The notes beneath the pieces were generated by a model. That model searched no databases and was not told where the DNA came from. It saw only the letters and a program-made list of their open reading frames with translations. A stretch of DNA of 64,000 bases, taken from NCBI RefSeq assembly GCF_009856625.1, contig NZ_CP047241.1, positions 1,984,001 to 2,048,000 of the forward strand, written 5' to 3'. The translations under genes were made by a program, and so were the position numbers. Below are positions 41,085 to 49,815 of this stretch, piece by piece. Position 1 is the first letter of the stretch, and the number at the start of each line of letters is the position of its first letter. The stretch comes from Aquitalea denitrificans. GTDB taxonomy: Bacteria; Pseudomonadota; Gammaproteobacteria; Burkholderiales; Chromobacteriaceae.

Positions 41085-42278
41085 ATGGCTTCTTCTGCAG
41101 GCAAGCGCCGCTTTGCGCGCATCGATCGTCTCCCTCCCTATGTATTCAATATCACCGCCGAACTGAAACTGGCTGCCAGACAGCGCGGCGAGGACATTAT
41201 CGACCTGAGCATGGGCAATCCGGATGGTGCCACCCCGCCGCATATCGTGGCCAAGCTCAACGAGGTGTCGCAACGCCCGGATACCCACGGCTATTCCGCC
41301 TCCAAGGGCATTCCGCGCCTGCGCCGCGCCATTTCGCGCTGGTACAAGGACCGCTACCAGGTGGACATCGACCCCAACAGCGAGGCGATTGTCACCATCG
41401 GTTCCAAGGAGGGCCTGGCCCACCTGATGCTGGCCACGCTGGATGGCGGCGACACCGTGCTGGTGCCAGACCCCAGTTACCCCATCCACATTTACGGCGC
41501 GGTGATTGCCGGGGCGCAGATTCGCTCGGTGCCGCTGGTGCCCGGCATCGACTTTTTTGCCGAGCTGGAAAAGGCCATCCGTGGCAGCTACCCCAAGCCC
41601 AAGATGATGGTGCTGGGTTTTCCGTCGAATCCCACTGCGCAGTGCGTGGAGCTGGATTTCTTCGAAAAAGTGATTGTCCTGGCCAAGAAGCACGACATCT
41701 TTGTGGTGCATGACCTGGCCTATGCCGACATCGTGTTTGATGGCTGGAAAGCGCCGTCCATCATGCAGGTTCCGGGTGCCAAGGACATTGCCGTCGAGTT
41801 CTTCACCCTCAGCAAGAGCTATAACATGGCGGGCTGGCGCATCGGTTTCATGGTGGGCAACCCGGACCTGGTGGCCGCGCTGGCGCGCATGAAGAGCTAC
41901 CACGATTACGGCACCTTCACCCCGCTGCAAGTGGCTGCCATTGCCGCGCTGGAAGGCGATCAGCAATGCGTACGTGATATTGCGGCCAAATACCAGCAGC
42001 GCCGCGACGTGTTGGTGAAGGGGCTGAACGAGATTGGCTGGGAGGTGGAATGCCCCAAGGCCTCCATGTATATCTGGGCGCGTATTCCGGAACAATGGCG
42101 CGAACTGGGTTCGCTGGAGTTCGCCCGCCTGATGCTGGAAAAGGCCAAGGTGTGCGTATCGCCCGGCATCGGTTTTGGTGACCAGGGTGACGAGTATGTC
42201 CGTTTTGCCCTGATTGAAAACGAGGCGCGCATCCGCCAGGCGCTGCGTGGCATCAAGCAGATGTTCAAGGAGCAGTAA
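41085..42278 (+). CDS. alaC: Alanine-type aminotransferase (AlaC family)
   Basis: 397 residues, class I/II PLP aminotransferase. Marks are DLSMGNPDGATP, GSKEGLAHLMLATL, PDPSYPIHIYGAV, NPTAQCVE, the PLP lysine in FTLSKSYNMAGWRIGF and the carboxylate-binding Arg near RFALIENEARIRQA. The set fits AlaC, which makes alanine from pyruvate and glutamate; in relatives it lies just before hom and thrC, but here a chemoreceptor follows. AAAGG precedes the start. Confidence 0.9.
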   Translation: MASSAGKRRFARIDRLPPYVFNITAELKLAARQRGEDIIDLSMGNPDGATPPHIVAKLNEVSQRPDTHGYSASKGIPRLRRAISRWYKDRYQVDIDPNSEAIVTIGSKEGLAHLMLATLDGGDTVLVPDPSYPIHIYGAVIAGAQIRSVPLVPGIDFFAELEKAIRGSYPKPKMMVLGFPSNPTAQCVELDFFEKVIVLAKKHDIFVVHDLAYADIVFDGWKAPSIMQVPGAKDIAVEFFTLSKSYNMAGWRIGFMVGNPDLVAALARMKSYHDYGTFTPLQVAAIAALEGDQQCVRDIAAKYQQRRDVLVKGLNEIGWEVECPKASMYIWARIPEQWRELGSLEFARLMLEKAKVCVSPGIGFGDQGDEYVRFALIENEARIRQALRGIKQMFKEQ

Positions 42279-42307
42279 ACGGCAGGTGTATCACACCAGA
42301 ATACAAA

Positions 42308-42339
42308 ACGGCCACGCGGCAAGGCGTGGCCGTTTTTTT
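42308..42339. terminator. Terminator after alaC, shared with the converging chemoreceptor
   Basis: ACGGCCACGC, a 6-nt loop, GCGTGGCCGT followed by a run of seven T; A-run on the other side. Confidence 0.9.
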
Positions 42340-42347
42340 ATGGCCAG

Positions 42348-43976
42348 TCACACCTGGAAGCGGGCGACCAGCTTTTCCATGTCCACGGCAATGCGTTCCA
42401 CCGCATCGGCAGATTGCGCGGTGTTGTGGGCGGTGGCACTGGCTTCTTCGGCATGCTGTACGATGGTTTCGATTTTCTGAGCCACTTCCGTTGCCGCTGC
42501 CGCCTGTTCACGTAGCGCGGTATTCAGTTCGTCCACAATGCCGGCCACATGGCGGGCGCTATCACGCAGGGTAGATACGGTGCCGCCGGCGGCATTGGCA
42601 TTGCTTACGCTGCTGGCCACCAGCTGTACGCCCTGATCCACGCCGTTAACTACATCCACGGTGGATTGCTGGATGGAGGCCACCATCTTGACGATTTCAT
42701 TGGTGGACTGCGCGGTGCGCTCCGACAGCTTGCGCACCTCGTCGGCTACTACGGCAAAACCGCGGCCCTGTTCGCCGGCGCGGGCGGCTTCAATGGCGGC
42801 ATTGAGCGCCAGCAGGTTGGTCTGGTCGGCAATGTCCTTGATTACCGCCACGATGGAGGAAATCTGCGCCGATTCGGTTTGCAGGCGGGCAATGCGCTCG
42901 GCGGCGGTGCCAACCACCAGCGAGATGTCATTGATTTGACTCACCAGGGAGCGTAGCGAATCCAGGCCATTGGCTGCCTGCTGGTCGGACGATGCGCTCA
43001 GGCTGGCGGCCTCGGCAGTACCGTCGGCAACATGGTTGATGGAAACGGTAAGCTGTTCGGTATTGGCGGCAATGGCCGATGCCGCCTGGCTTTGCAGGCT
43101 GGCCGATTGCTCCATCTGCTGCACCGAACGGTTAAGCTGGCGCGAGGATTCCAGCAAAACCTCGGCATTGCGGCGTGAATCCTGCATGGCATCGCGCAGG
43201 GCGGCCTGCATGTTTCCCATGGCCACGATCAGCTTGCCCACCTCATCCTGGCTGGCTGGTGGCAGCGAGCCGCGCAAGTCGCCACTGGCAATGCGGCGGG
43301 CGGCATCCACTGTATTGTCCAGCCGGCTGGCAATGCGCCGCGCCACAATCAGTGATAGCGCCAGCGACAGGACAACGCCGGCAATCAGCGCCACGGTGCC
43401 ACCAGCCACGCCGGCTTGCACGCTGTGATCAGCCCGTTCTGCCGCCTTGCGCGCCCCTTCGGCATTGAGTTTGATGAGCGAATCGGTGAGGTCGCGTAGG
43501 GCATTGGCTTTCTTGACCCACTCTCCCTTGCGCAATGCCTGTGCCTCGTCTTCCTTGCCAGCCTTGATCAGCTCCACCGCCTTGCCTACCGTGTCACGGT
43601 AGGCGGCAGCTGCCGCCAGTGCCTGTTGATAGGCAGTCTTTTCTTCGTCCGAGCTGAGCTGTGCTTCATAGCGCTTGAATGCGTCCTGCAGCTGCTTGTC
43701 CAGGTCGCTCATCGAGCTTTCCATCTTGCCGCGCTCGGCAGGGGTATTTGGCAGCATGTATTCCAGGCTGCGTACCCGGTAGCGCAGCCTGAGCTGGCTG
43801 ATTTCACCAACCGATTGCACCGATGGCAGCCAGTTCGAGGCAATTTCATGGGTGGCGTTGCCAACGGACCTAATCTGCCAGATGCAGAACAGGATGGCGG
43901 CTATCAACACGCCTCCGCTGAGCAGGAAGTTGACGAGGAATTTTTTGGTCAGGCTGATGTTGTCGAGAAAATGCAT
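42348..43976 (-). CDS. Methyl-accepting chemotaxis protein with 4HB (Tar-type) sensor
   Basis: 542 residues. Membrane helix at ~12-30, four-helix-bundle sensor to ~185, membrane helix (VAGGTVALIAGVVLSLALSL), HAMP (RIASRLDNTVDAARRIASGDLRGSLPP) and signalling hairpin with DQTNLLALNAAIEAARAGEQGRGFAVVADEVRKLSERTAQS. The signal is unknown. No C-terminal pentapeptide. Confidence 0.94.
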   Translation of the reverse strand: MHFLDNISLTKKFLVNFLLSGGVLIAAILFCIWQIRSVGNATHEIASNWLPSVQSVGEISQLRLRYRVRSLEYMLPNTPAERGKMESSMSDLDKQLQDAFKRYEAQLSSDEEKTAYQQALAAAAAYRDTVGKAVELIKAGKEDEAQALRKGEWVKKANALRDLTDSLIKLNAEGARKAAERADHSVQAGVAGGTVALIAGVVLSLALSLIVARRIASRLDNTVDAARRIASGDLRGSLPPASQDEVGKLIVAMGNMQAALRDAMQDSRRNAEVLLESSRQLNRSVQQMEQSASLQSQAASAIAANTEQLTVSINHVADGTAEAASLSASSDQQAANGLDSLRSLVSQINDISLVVGTAAERIARLQTESAQISSIVAVIKDIADQTNLLALNAAIEAARAGEQGRGFAVVADEVRKLSERTAQSTNEIVKMVASIQQSTVDVVNGVDQGVQLVASSVSNANAAGGTVSTLRDSARHVAGIVDELNTALREQAAAATEVAQKIETIVQHAEEASATAHNTAQSADAVERIAVDMEKLVARFQV

Positions 43977-44095
43977 GGCTGCGGCTCCGCCGGGAAATTG
44001 TTATATCCGTCTACTGCACTTATCACCAGTAAAGGACATTTTCCCGACATCAGCCATGCAAATATTGCAGTGGAATACTAAAGGGTGAGTGTGGC

Positions 44096-44701
44096 TCAGT
44101 GTTGGCCTGGCTCGGCCACCGTCATGCTGAACACCACTCGTGCCGAAGTGTGGTTGGCATAGTGGTGCGGCTCGGTGGTGCTGGCCACGGCGGCGCTGCC
44201 GGCTGGAATCTGCAGTTCCTGCTCGCCCACCTTGAGTGTCAGCTCGCCTTCTGCTACATGAAACAGCTCCACTGTCCCCGCGCCATGGCCGGGTGATGCA
44301 AACAGTTCGCCAGGTTGCATTTCCCAGTGCCACAGTTCCACCATGTCCGGGCCACTGCTGCCTGCCAGCAGCCGTGCGCTGCCGCCTGCCGGGCCGTGCC
44401 ACAGTACGGGAATATCATCTGGCCTGATCAGGTGTACGGCTGGGGTTTTGGCAACATTAACGATGTCTGCCACCGACACCCCCAGTGTGGCCGCCAGCTT
44501 GCACAGAATGGCAATGCTGGGGTTGGCACTGCCTTTTTCAATTTCCACCAGCATGCCCTTGCTGACGCCGGAGCGGCGCGAGAGCTCGTCCAGCGACAGC
44601 TTGCGGTCTTTACGGTGTTGTTTTAGCTGCGCTGCCACCGCGGCGCTGACTTGGTGCACATCGGCACCGCTGTCGGTCGATATATTGACTTTATTGGTCA
44701 T
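44096..44701 (-). CDS. XRE-family regulator with C-terminal cupin
   Basis: 201 residues. Helix-turn-helix at ~25-80 (LKQHRKDRKLSLDELSRRSGVSKGMLVEIEKGSANPSIAILCKLAATLGVSVADI), then a cupin barrel (ELFHVAEGELTLKVGEQELQIPAGSAAVASTTEPHHYAN). The cupin probably binds a small effector. It is divergent from the B3/B4-domain gene with a 43-nt gap, a pairing that suggests direct control. A 10-bp inverted repeat straddles the gap with one arm inside codons 4-7. Confidence 0.9.
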   Translation of the reverse strand: MTNKVNISTDSGADVHQVSAAVAAQLKQHRKDRKLSLDELSRRSGVSKGMLVEIEKGSANPSIAILCKLAATLGVSVADIVNVAKTPAVHLIRPDDIPVLWHGPAGGSARLLAGSSGPDMVELWHWEMQPGELFASPGHGAGTVELFHVAEGELTLKVGEQELQIPAGSAAVASTTEPHHYANHTSARVVFSMTVAEPGQH

Positions 44702-44734
44702 TGGTCACTATCATGGAATGAAACAGTCAATATA
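44681..44734. promoter_or_regulatory. Spaced inverted repeat around the XRE / B3-B4 divergent start region
   Basis: TATATTGACT at 44681-44690 and its exact complement AGTCAATATA at 44725-44734, centres 44 bp apart (about four helical turns). This fits two operator half-regions bound by a regulator multimer. Confidence 0.6.
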
Positions 44735-44744
44735 GGATTCTGCA

Positions 44745-45452
44745 ATGTTCCTCGTTCAGCCGTCAATTCACCCCGCCATTGCCACGCTTGCACCTGGTTT
44801 CAGAGCGCTGAGTCTCAGCGTGGAGGCCGCTGCCATTGTGCGGCCAGATGTCGCGCCTGCCATGCTGGAAGATGCTTGTCGTCATGTGCAGGCCGGGGGC
44901 CCGTTCTGGGCAGAGGCTCATCTGGCAGCGTGGGCAGACACGTTCCGTGCTTTTGGGGCCAAGCCACAACGTACACCCTGTTCGGCAGAGGCCTTGCGCA
45001 AGCGGGTGCTGCGTGATGGCGGCATGGATGCCATCGACCCGCTGGTCGATTTGTACAATGCCATCAGCCTGCGTTATGCCGTACCGGTGGGCGGAGAAAA
45101 CTTCGCGGCCTATATCGGTGTGCCAAGACTGCTGCGGGCAGATGGCAGCGAAGCATTTGACACCATGAAACAGGGCCTGCCGGTGAATGAGCCGCCGGAA
45201 GCCGGTGAGGTGGTGTGGTGCGATGATGCCGGTGTCACTTGCCGGCGCTGGAATTGGCGCCAGGGGGTGCGTACCCGGCTGGATGCCAGCGCCAGCCGCA
45301 TGTGGTTCATTCTGGAAAGCTTGCCGGCCATGCCACTGTCGGCATTGCTGGAGGCGGGCCATGCCTTGCGGGATGGTTTGCTGCAGATGATGCCGGATGC
45401 GACGGTGGATTTGCGCCTGCTGGAGTGCCCGGTGCAGGGCGAAGCGACCTGA
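44745..45452 (+). CDS. Stand-alone B3/B4 domain protein (PheT editing-domain-like)
   Basis: 235 residues resembling the B3/B4 domain found in the beta subunit of phenylalanyl-tRNA synthetase, here without synthetase parts. Visible marks are NAISLRYAVPVGGENFAAYIG and GEVVWCDDAGVTCRRWNWRQGVRTRLDASASRMWFILE. In PheT this fold clears mis-made Tyr-tRNA. Free-standing versions paired with XRE-cupin regulators are widespread, but I know of no settled function; hydrolysis of an aminoacyl or amino acid derivative is a guess. Confidence 0.82.
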   Translation: MFLVQPSIHPAIATLAPGFRALSLSVEAAAIVRPDVAPAMLEDACRHVQAGGPFWAEAHLAAWADTFRAFGAKPQRTPCSAEALRKRVLRDGGMDAIDPLVDLYNAISLRYAVPVGGENFAAYIGVPRLLRADGSEAFDTMKQGLPVNEPPEAGEVVWCDDAGVTCRRWNWRQGVRTRLDASASRMWFILESLPAMPLSALLEAGHALRDGLLQMMPDATVDLRLLECPVQGEAT

Positions 45453-46008
45453 TGTTGCCCTGCTTTCCTTCCGCCGGGGGCGCTGCTGCAGCGGATTGTT
45501 GGCATGCTGACGGTCCGCATTGGCAGCTGTCGCGCGGGCACAGGCGGGGATTCGGCATGATGTCGAGCTGAGGTCTGGTTGGAAGTGTAAAGGGGCGCAA
45601 GCCCTTTTTTTACGCATTGCACATGTTAATGTTTAAAATGATGATGAATAGTGTTGTAAATGTAGATGTCATCCGGTAAAGTGACGGGGCTTTATTATTC
45701 TCAGGACTTGTTCTGATAAATTTAAAAATAATGCGTTATTTTTAAACACTTATTTTATGTTTACTTTTCTTTAGAAAAATAAACATTGTGCGAATAAAAT
45801 AGCGAAAAATTCATGCCGAGCTCAGAGTGAGATGCCATGCCTTTTCAGGGTGGCTTTCCAAGAGGCGACAGAGAAAAAATGATAATCGGCACGCAGGCAA
45901 ACAGGCCTGGCGTGACCGTAAGCGGCCGGGCAGGCAGTTTGTGCGCATCAGTAAAAAACAACGTGCACAATTTGTGTAGACAAAGAATCATGCAAACGGG
46001 GTAGTGAT
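45453..46008 (+). other. Long AT-rich leader upstream of the exopolysaccharide cluster
   Basis: 556 nt without a convincing gene. The stretch ~45,600-45,810 is far richer in A and T than the rest of the window, as expected for an H-NS-type silenced or regulated promoter. It contains a perfect AT-rich dyad (45721-45746) and the spaced repeat TCAG-N8-CTGA near 45,700. I cannot name a unique promoter. The leader runs into a GTG start at 46009 with GGGGTAG upstream. Confidence 0.6.
45721..45746. repeat. Perfect 11-bp AT-rich inverted repeat
   Basis: TTTAAAAATAA, loop TGCG, TTATTTTTAAA. It is nearly all A/T in a GC-rich genome and lies ~265 nt before wecB. Too AT-rich for a normal terminator stem; a regulator site is more likely. 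Confidence 0.75.
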
Positions 46009-47181
46009 GTGATCAAGGTTTTGACTGTGTTCGGGACACGGCCGGAGGCCGTGAAAATGGTGCCGGTAATTCAGGCGTTGGCGAGTTTTCCCAATATTGA
46101 ATCGCGGGTATGTGTAACCGGCCAGCACCGGGAAATGCTGGATCAGGTTCTGGATTTCTTTGAGGTCGAGCCGGATTTCGATCTGCAGCTGATGCAGCAG
46201 GGGCAAAGCCTGGCATCGCTGACCGCGCGGCTGATCGAAGGCATCGACAAGGTGCTGGAGCAGGAAAGACCGGACGTGGTGCTGGTGCATGGTGATACTG
46301 CCACCACGCTGGGAGCCAGCCTGGCGGCGTTCTACCGCAAGGTTCCCATCGGCCATGTCGAGGCCGGCCTGCGTACCGGCGATCTTTACTCGCCGTGGCC
46401 GGAGGAGATGAATCGCCGGGTAACCGATACGCTGACCAGCTGGTACTTTGCGCCGACTGAAGAATCCTGCCGCAATTTGTATGCCGAAAAAATCGATCCT
46501 TCCCGCATCTTCATTACCGGCAACAGCGTGGTGGATACCCTGCTGCTGGCGGTAGACAAGCTGGAGAAAAACGCCAGCCTGCGCGCCGACATGGAGCAAA
46601 CCTTTTCCTTCATTCGTACAGATGCGCGCATGATTCTGGTAACCGGCCACCGCCGCGAGAATTTTGGCGAAAAATTTGCCAGCTTCTGCAATGGCCTGCT
46701 CAAACTGGCCCAGCGCTACCCTGATGTGGATATCGTTTATCCGGTGCATCTGAATCCCAATGTACGCAAGCCGGTATTCGAGCTGCTGTCCCGTGTCTCC
46801 AACATTCACCTGATAGAGCCGCAGGAATACCTGCCTTTTGTCTACCTGATGAACCGTTGCCACCTGATCATCACCGACTCGGGTGGTATTCAAGAGGAGG
46901 CCCCGGCACTGGGCAAACCGGTACTGGTGACGCGCGACACCACCGAGCGCCCCGAAGCGCTGGCTGCCGGCGTGGCACGACTGGTAGGGACCGAGGCTGA
47001 GAACATCGTGCGCTGCGCCAGCGAACTGCTGGATGATGCCATGGTGTACGCCAATATGTCGCAGGCGCACAGCCCGTATGGCGATGGTTCGGCGGGTCGT
47101 CGCATTGCCAGCATTCTGGCGTCGCTGCCGCAATTGCGGCATGAGATGGCGACGGAGGCATCCCTTGTCGCTGCGGTTTGA
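46009..47181 (+). CDS. wecB: UDP-N-acetylglucosamine 2-epimerase (WecB type)
   Basis: 390 residues from a GTG at 46009. Motifs match non-hydrolysing UDP-GlcNAc 2-epimerases: FGTRPEAVKMVPV, VTGQHREMLDQVLDFF, VHGDTATTLGAS, GHVEAGLRTGDLYSPWPEEMNR, TGHRRENFG and ITDSGGIQEEAPALGKPVLV. It interconverts UDP-GlcNAc and UDP-ManNAc. No UDP-ManNAc dehydrogenase (wecC) follows, so ManNAc itself, not ManNAcA, may be the intended sugar. It is the first gene of the seven-gene cluster and overlaps the glycosyltransferase start by 17 nt. Confidence 0.95.
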   Translation: MIKVLTVFGTRPEAVKMVPVIQALASFPNIESRVCVTGQHREMLDQVLDFFEVEPDFDLQLMQQGQSLASLTARLIEGIDKVLEQERPDVVLVHGDTATTLGASLAAFYRKVPIGHVEAGLRTGDLYSPWPEEMNRRVTDTLTSWYFAPTEESCRNLYAEKIDPSRIFITGNSVVDTLLLAVDKLEKNASLRADMEQTFSFIRTDARMILVTGHRRENFGEKFASFCNGLLKLAQRYPDVDIVYPVHLNPNVRKPVFELLSRVSNIHLIEPQEYLPFVYLMNRCHLIITDSGGIQEEAPALGKPVLVTRDTTERPEALAAGVARLVGTEAENIVRCASELLDDAMVYANMSQAHSPYGDGSAGRRIASILASLPQLRHEMATEASLVAAV

Positions 47182-48787
47182 TTATTGCCGCGCAGCCAAA
47201 GCCGGATTGCTGACTATGCTGTTGATGCTGGGGGGCGCTGGCCATGTGCTGGCGGCCAAGCCGGCAGCTGCTGCAGTCAATCAGTCGCAGGCGGCCCTGG
47301 CGGCGCTGCCGATTGAAGACAAGGCTGATTTGCCAGCGCAGGCCAGTGTTCCTGCGGTCCAGACGCATCACAGCCCGACCGTACACCTCAAAGGGGCGGC
47401 CAGTGAGGCGGCCCTGCGTCAGACGCAGGCTGTGATCCGCCAGCAGATCGAGGAGTCTCGCAGCAGCACCAATCAGCTGGATGATCCGCCGCACCGTTCG
47501 CAGCAGTCGGCACCAGCGCTGTGGTTCCTGCGCGTGCTGGCCATCATCCTGTATGTGATCGTAGCCTTCATCATGGTGTATGCCGTGCGTCACATGGCGT
47601 TTACCCTGAACCGACTGTTTGGCAAACAGCGCCATCCCTATCTGGATATCGAGACTGCCGAGTGGCCGCGCGTGACGGTGTTCATTGCCGCGCACAACGA
47701 AGAAGCGGTAATTGCCGATGCGATGGAGGCCTTGCTGGAGTCCGATTATCCGGACGGGCGCATGATCATCATGCCGGTCAACGATCGATCCAGTGATGGC
47801 ACGCGGGAAATCATCGACCAGATTGCCGCGCGCCGACCTGACATCATCCGGCCTTTTCATCGCAGCGAGGGTAAACCGGGCAAGGCAGCCGCGCTGAAAG
47901 ATGCTACGGCCATGATCGATACCGATATTTTCATCGTGTTCGATGCCGACTATGTGCCGGGTCGCGGCTTGCTCAAGCAATTGGTGGCTCCGTTCTTCGA
48001 CCCGGAAGTGGGTGCGGTGATGGGCCGGGTGGTACCGCTTAATGCCGGTGCCAATCTGCTGACCCGCATGCTGGACATGGAGCGGGCCGGTGGTTATCAG
48101 GTGGACCAGCAGGCGCGGATGAACATGAAGCTGGTGCCGCAGTATGGTGGAACCGTGGGCGGGATTCGCGTGGCAGCACTGGAGAGTGTTGGTGGCTGGC
48201 ATGACGACGTACTGGCCGAGGATACCGACCTGACCTACCGCCTGCTGATAGGTGGCTGGCTGACCGCGTATACCAACCGTTCCGAATGCTATGAGGAAGT
48301 GCCGGAAAGCTGGCCGGTGCGTATCCGTCAGCTGATGCGCTGGACGCGTGGCCACAATCAGGCGCTGGCGCGTCACGTAGGCCGCTTGCTGCGCACCAAG
48401 GGCGTGCCTTTTCGCGAAAAATCGGATGGTCTGCTATTGCTGGGTACCTATGCCATGTCCCCGTTTTTGCTGGTGGGCTGGCTGATTACCCTGATCCTGT
48501 TCTATTTCGACAGCGTGCTGCCATCTCCGGGCTTTTTCCTGATCCTGGGTCTGGTGTGTTACAGCGCCATGGGCAATTTTGCCGCCTTCTTTGAAATTGG
48601 TACCGCCTGCTATCTGGATGGCAGTGGTAACCGGCTGCGCATTCTGCCGTTTTCCATCTTCGGTTTCATTGTCAGCCTGGTGACCATCTCGCATGCCACC
48701 ATCTTGCAATTCATTATCGAACCCTTCCGCAAGACGCAAAACCTGCACTGGGACAAAACCAAGCGCTACCGGGGGCAGGCTAAATGA
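47165..48787 (+). CDS. Processive family 2 glycosyltransferase (polysaccharide synthase) with exported-type N-terminus
   Basis: 540 residues from a TTG at 47165, chosen because GGAGG sits 6 nt upstream; an in-frame ATG at 47141 is the alternative. The first ~31 residues read like a signal peptide (LLTMLLMLGGAGHVLAA), followed by ~85 polar residues, then a membrane helix (~120-145). The GT2 domain has IAAHNEEAVI, VNDRSSDGT, DAD (FDADYVPG, ~258), ED (AEDTDL, ~352) and QLMRW (~388), the D,D,D,QxxRW set of processive synthases. Three C-terminal membrane helices follow. No PilZ domain. It probably polymerises and secretes an amino-sugar glycan, with the odd periplasmic segment as a partner-binding part. 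Confidence 0.9.
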   Translation: MSLRFDYCRAAKAGLLTMLLMLGGAGHVLAAKPAAAAVNQSQAALAALPIEDKADLPAQASVPAVQTHHSPTVHLKGAASEAALRQTQAVIRQQIEESRSSTNQLDDPPHRSQQSAPALWFLRVLAIILYVIVAFIMVYAVRHMAFTLNRLFGKQRHPYLDIETAEWPRVTVFIAAHNEEAVIADAMEALLESDYPDGRMIIMPVNDRSSDGTREIIDQIAARRPDIIRPFHRSEGKPGKAAALKDATAMIDTDIFIVFDADYVPGRGLLKQLVAPFFDPEVGAVMGRVVPLNAGANLLTRMLDMERAGGYQVDQQARMNMKLVPQYGGTVGGIRVAALESVGGWHDDVLAEDTDLTYRLLIGGWLTAYTNRSECYEEVPESWPVRIRQLMRWTRGHNQALARHVGRLLRTKGVPFREKSDGLLLLGTYAMSPFLLVGWLITLILFYFDSVLPSPGFFLILGLVCYSAMGNFAAFFEIGTACYLDGSGNRLRILPFSIFGFIVSLVTISHATILQFIIEPFRKTQNLHWDKTKRYRGQAK

Positions 48788-49815
48788 TGCTGTTGATATT
48801 TGTGATTGGCGTGTTGTCGCTGATGCTGCTGCCACTGCTGCCTGCCATGCTGGAACTGGTGCGCAAGACCGACGTTACCTCGCTGGGTATCAATCGGCTG
48901 CATACCGGCTCTTCCAATGTCTTTGCCGAGAACTATCGCAAATACCTGGAAAGCCATGGTTTGCTGAATCAATTACAGAATTACTGGAATTCGCGCCTGT
49001 CAGCATGGAGTCCCCTGCTGGAAAAGAAGGTAGAAGAAGAAGTTCTGGCCACTGCCGGGCTTGCTATCCCGGCTGATTTCAGCTGCCTGAAAGAGGTTTA
49101 CTGCGCCGGTGACGTGGAAACCAGAGGCAGCGTAATCCTGCGCAGCATTCTGGCGGAAGGCGATCTGGTTCTGGGGGAGCAGAACTCCGTGGTGCGCTGG
49201 GCCAGTGCCCGCAATATGCTGATCGGCCGTAATGCCACCCTGTTCGGTCGCATGGTGGCCCAGCAGGAAATGTGCTTTACCGGCCCGGCCAGCTTTCAGC
49301 GCATCCAGGCCGCAACCATTCGAATGGGCAAGCCATGGCAGCGGGTGTCGGCCATGGGGCCGTACCGTGTCTTCGATATTCTGCAGCTGGAACATACGAT
49401 ATTTTTCAATGACGACATCCGGCGTGTGGTCGTGGAGGGTAATCTTTCCCTGCCTGATCACAGTTTTATCAGTGGCCATCTGGTGGTGCATGGCACGCTC
49501 AAGATTGGCCATGGCTGCTACATACAGGGCAGCGTCAAGGCCAGTGGCAATGTGCATGTGGGCAATGCGGTGACCGTGGAAGGCTCCATGGTGTCCGATA
49601 TGTCGGTTTCCTGTCTGAGCGACTGCGTTTTGCTGGGGCCGGTGGTGGCGGAACGTTTTGTCTATCTCGGTAGCCGCTGCGTGCTGGGCAGTACCGATAG
49701 CCCGATCAGCGTCTCTTCCAGTTCCATTCGTCTCAAATTGCCCATGCTGGTGCATGGCACGGTGTGGGCACGTTCGCGTGGGGCCATTCGGCATGAGCGT
49801 GCCAGCGGGGTGTAA
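48784..49815 (+). CDS. Membrane-anchored beta-helix (bactofilin-like) protein
   Basis: 343 residues. A membrane helix fills residues ~2-25 (LLIFVIGVLSLMLLPLLPAML). From ~105 on there are short repeating turns rich in G, V and I (CAGDVETRGSVILRSILAEGDLVLGEQNSVVRWASARNMLIGRNATLFGRM; later VVEGNLSLPDHSFISGHLVVHGTLKIGHGCYIQGSVKASGNVHVG), the look of a right-handed beta-helix as in polymer-forming bactofilins or left-handed hexapeptide proteins. It overlaps the synthase stop (ATGA). A scaffold for the export machine is plausible; function unproven. Confidence 0.75.
   Translation: MMLLIFVIGVLSLMLLPLLPAMLELVRKTDVTSLGINRLHTGSSNVFAENYRKYLESHGLLNQLQNYWNSRLSAWSPLLEKKVEEEVLATAGLAIPADFSCLKEVYCAGDVETRGSVILRSILAEGDLVLGEQNSVVRWASARNMLIGRNATLFGRMVAQQEMCFTGPASFQRIQAATIRMGKPWQRVSAMGPYRVFDILQLEHTIFFNDDIRRVVVEGNLSLPDHSFISGHLVVHGTLKIGHGCYIQGSVKASGNVHVGNAVTVEGSMVSDMSVSCLSDCVLLGPVVAERFVYLGSRCVLGSTDSPISVSSSSIRLKLPMLVHGTVWARSRGAIRHERASGV

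Noticed and set aside
46871..48376. A ~500-codon minus-strand open frame across wecB and the synthase
   Set aside because: Antisense shadow of two genes with clear motifs; its translation has none.
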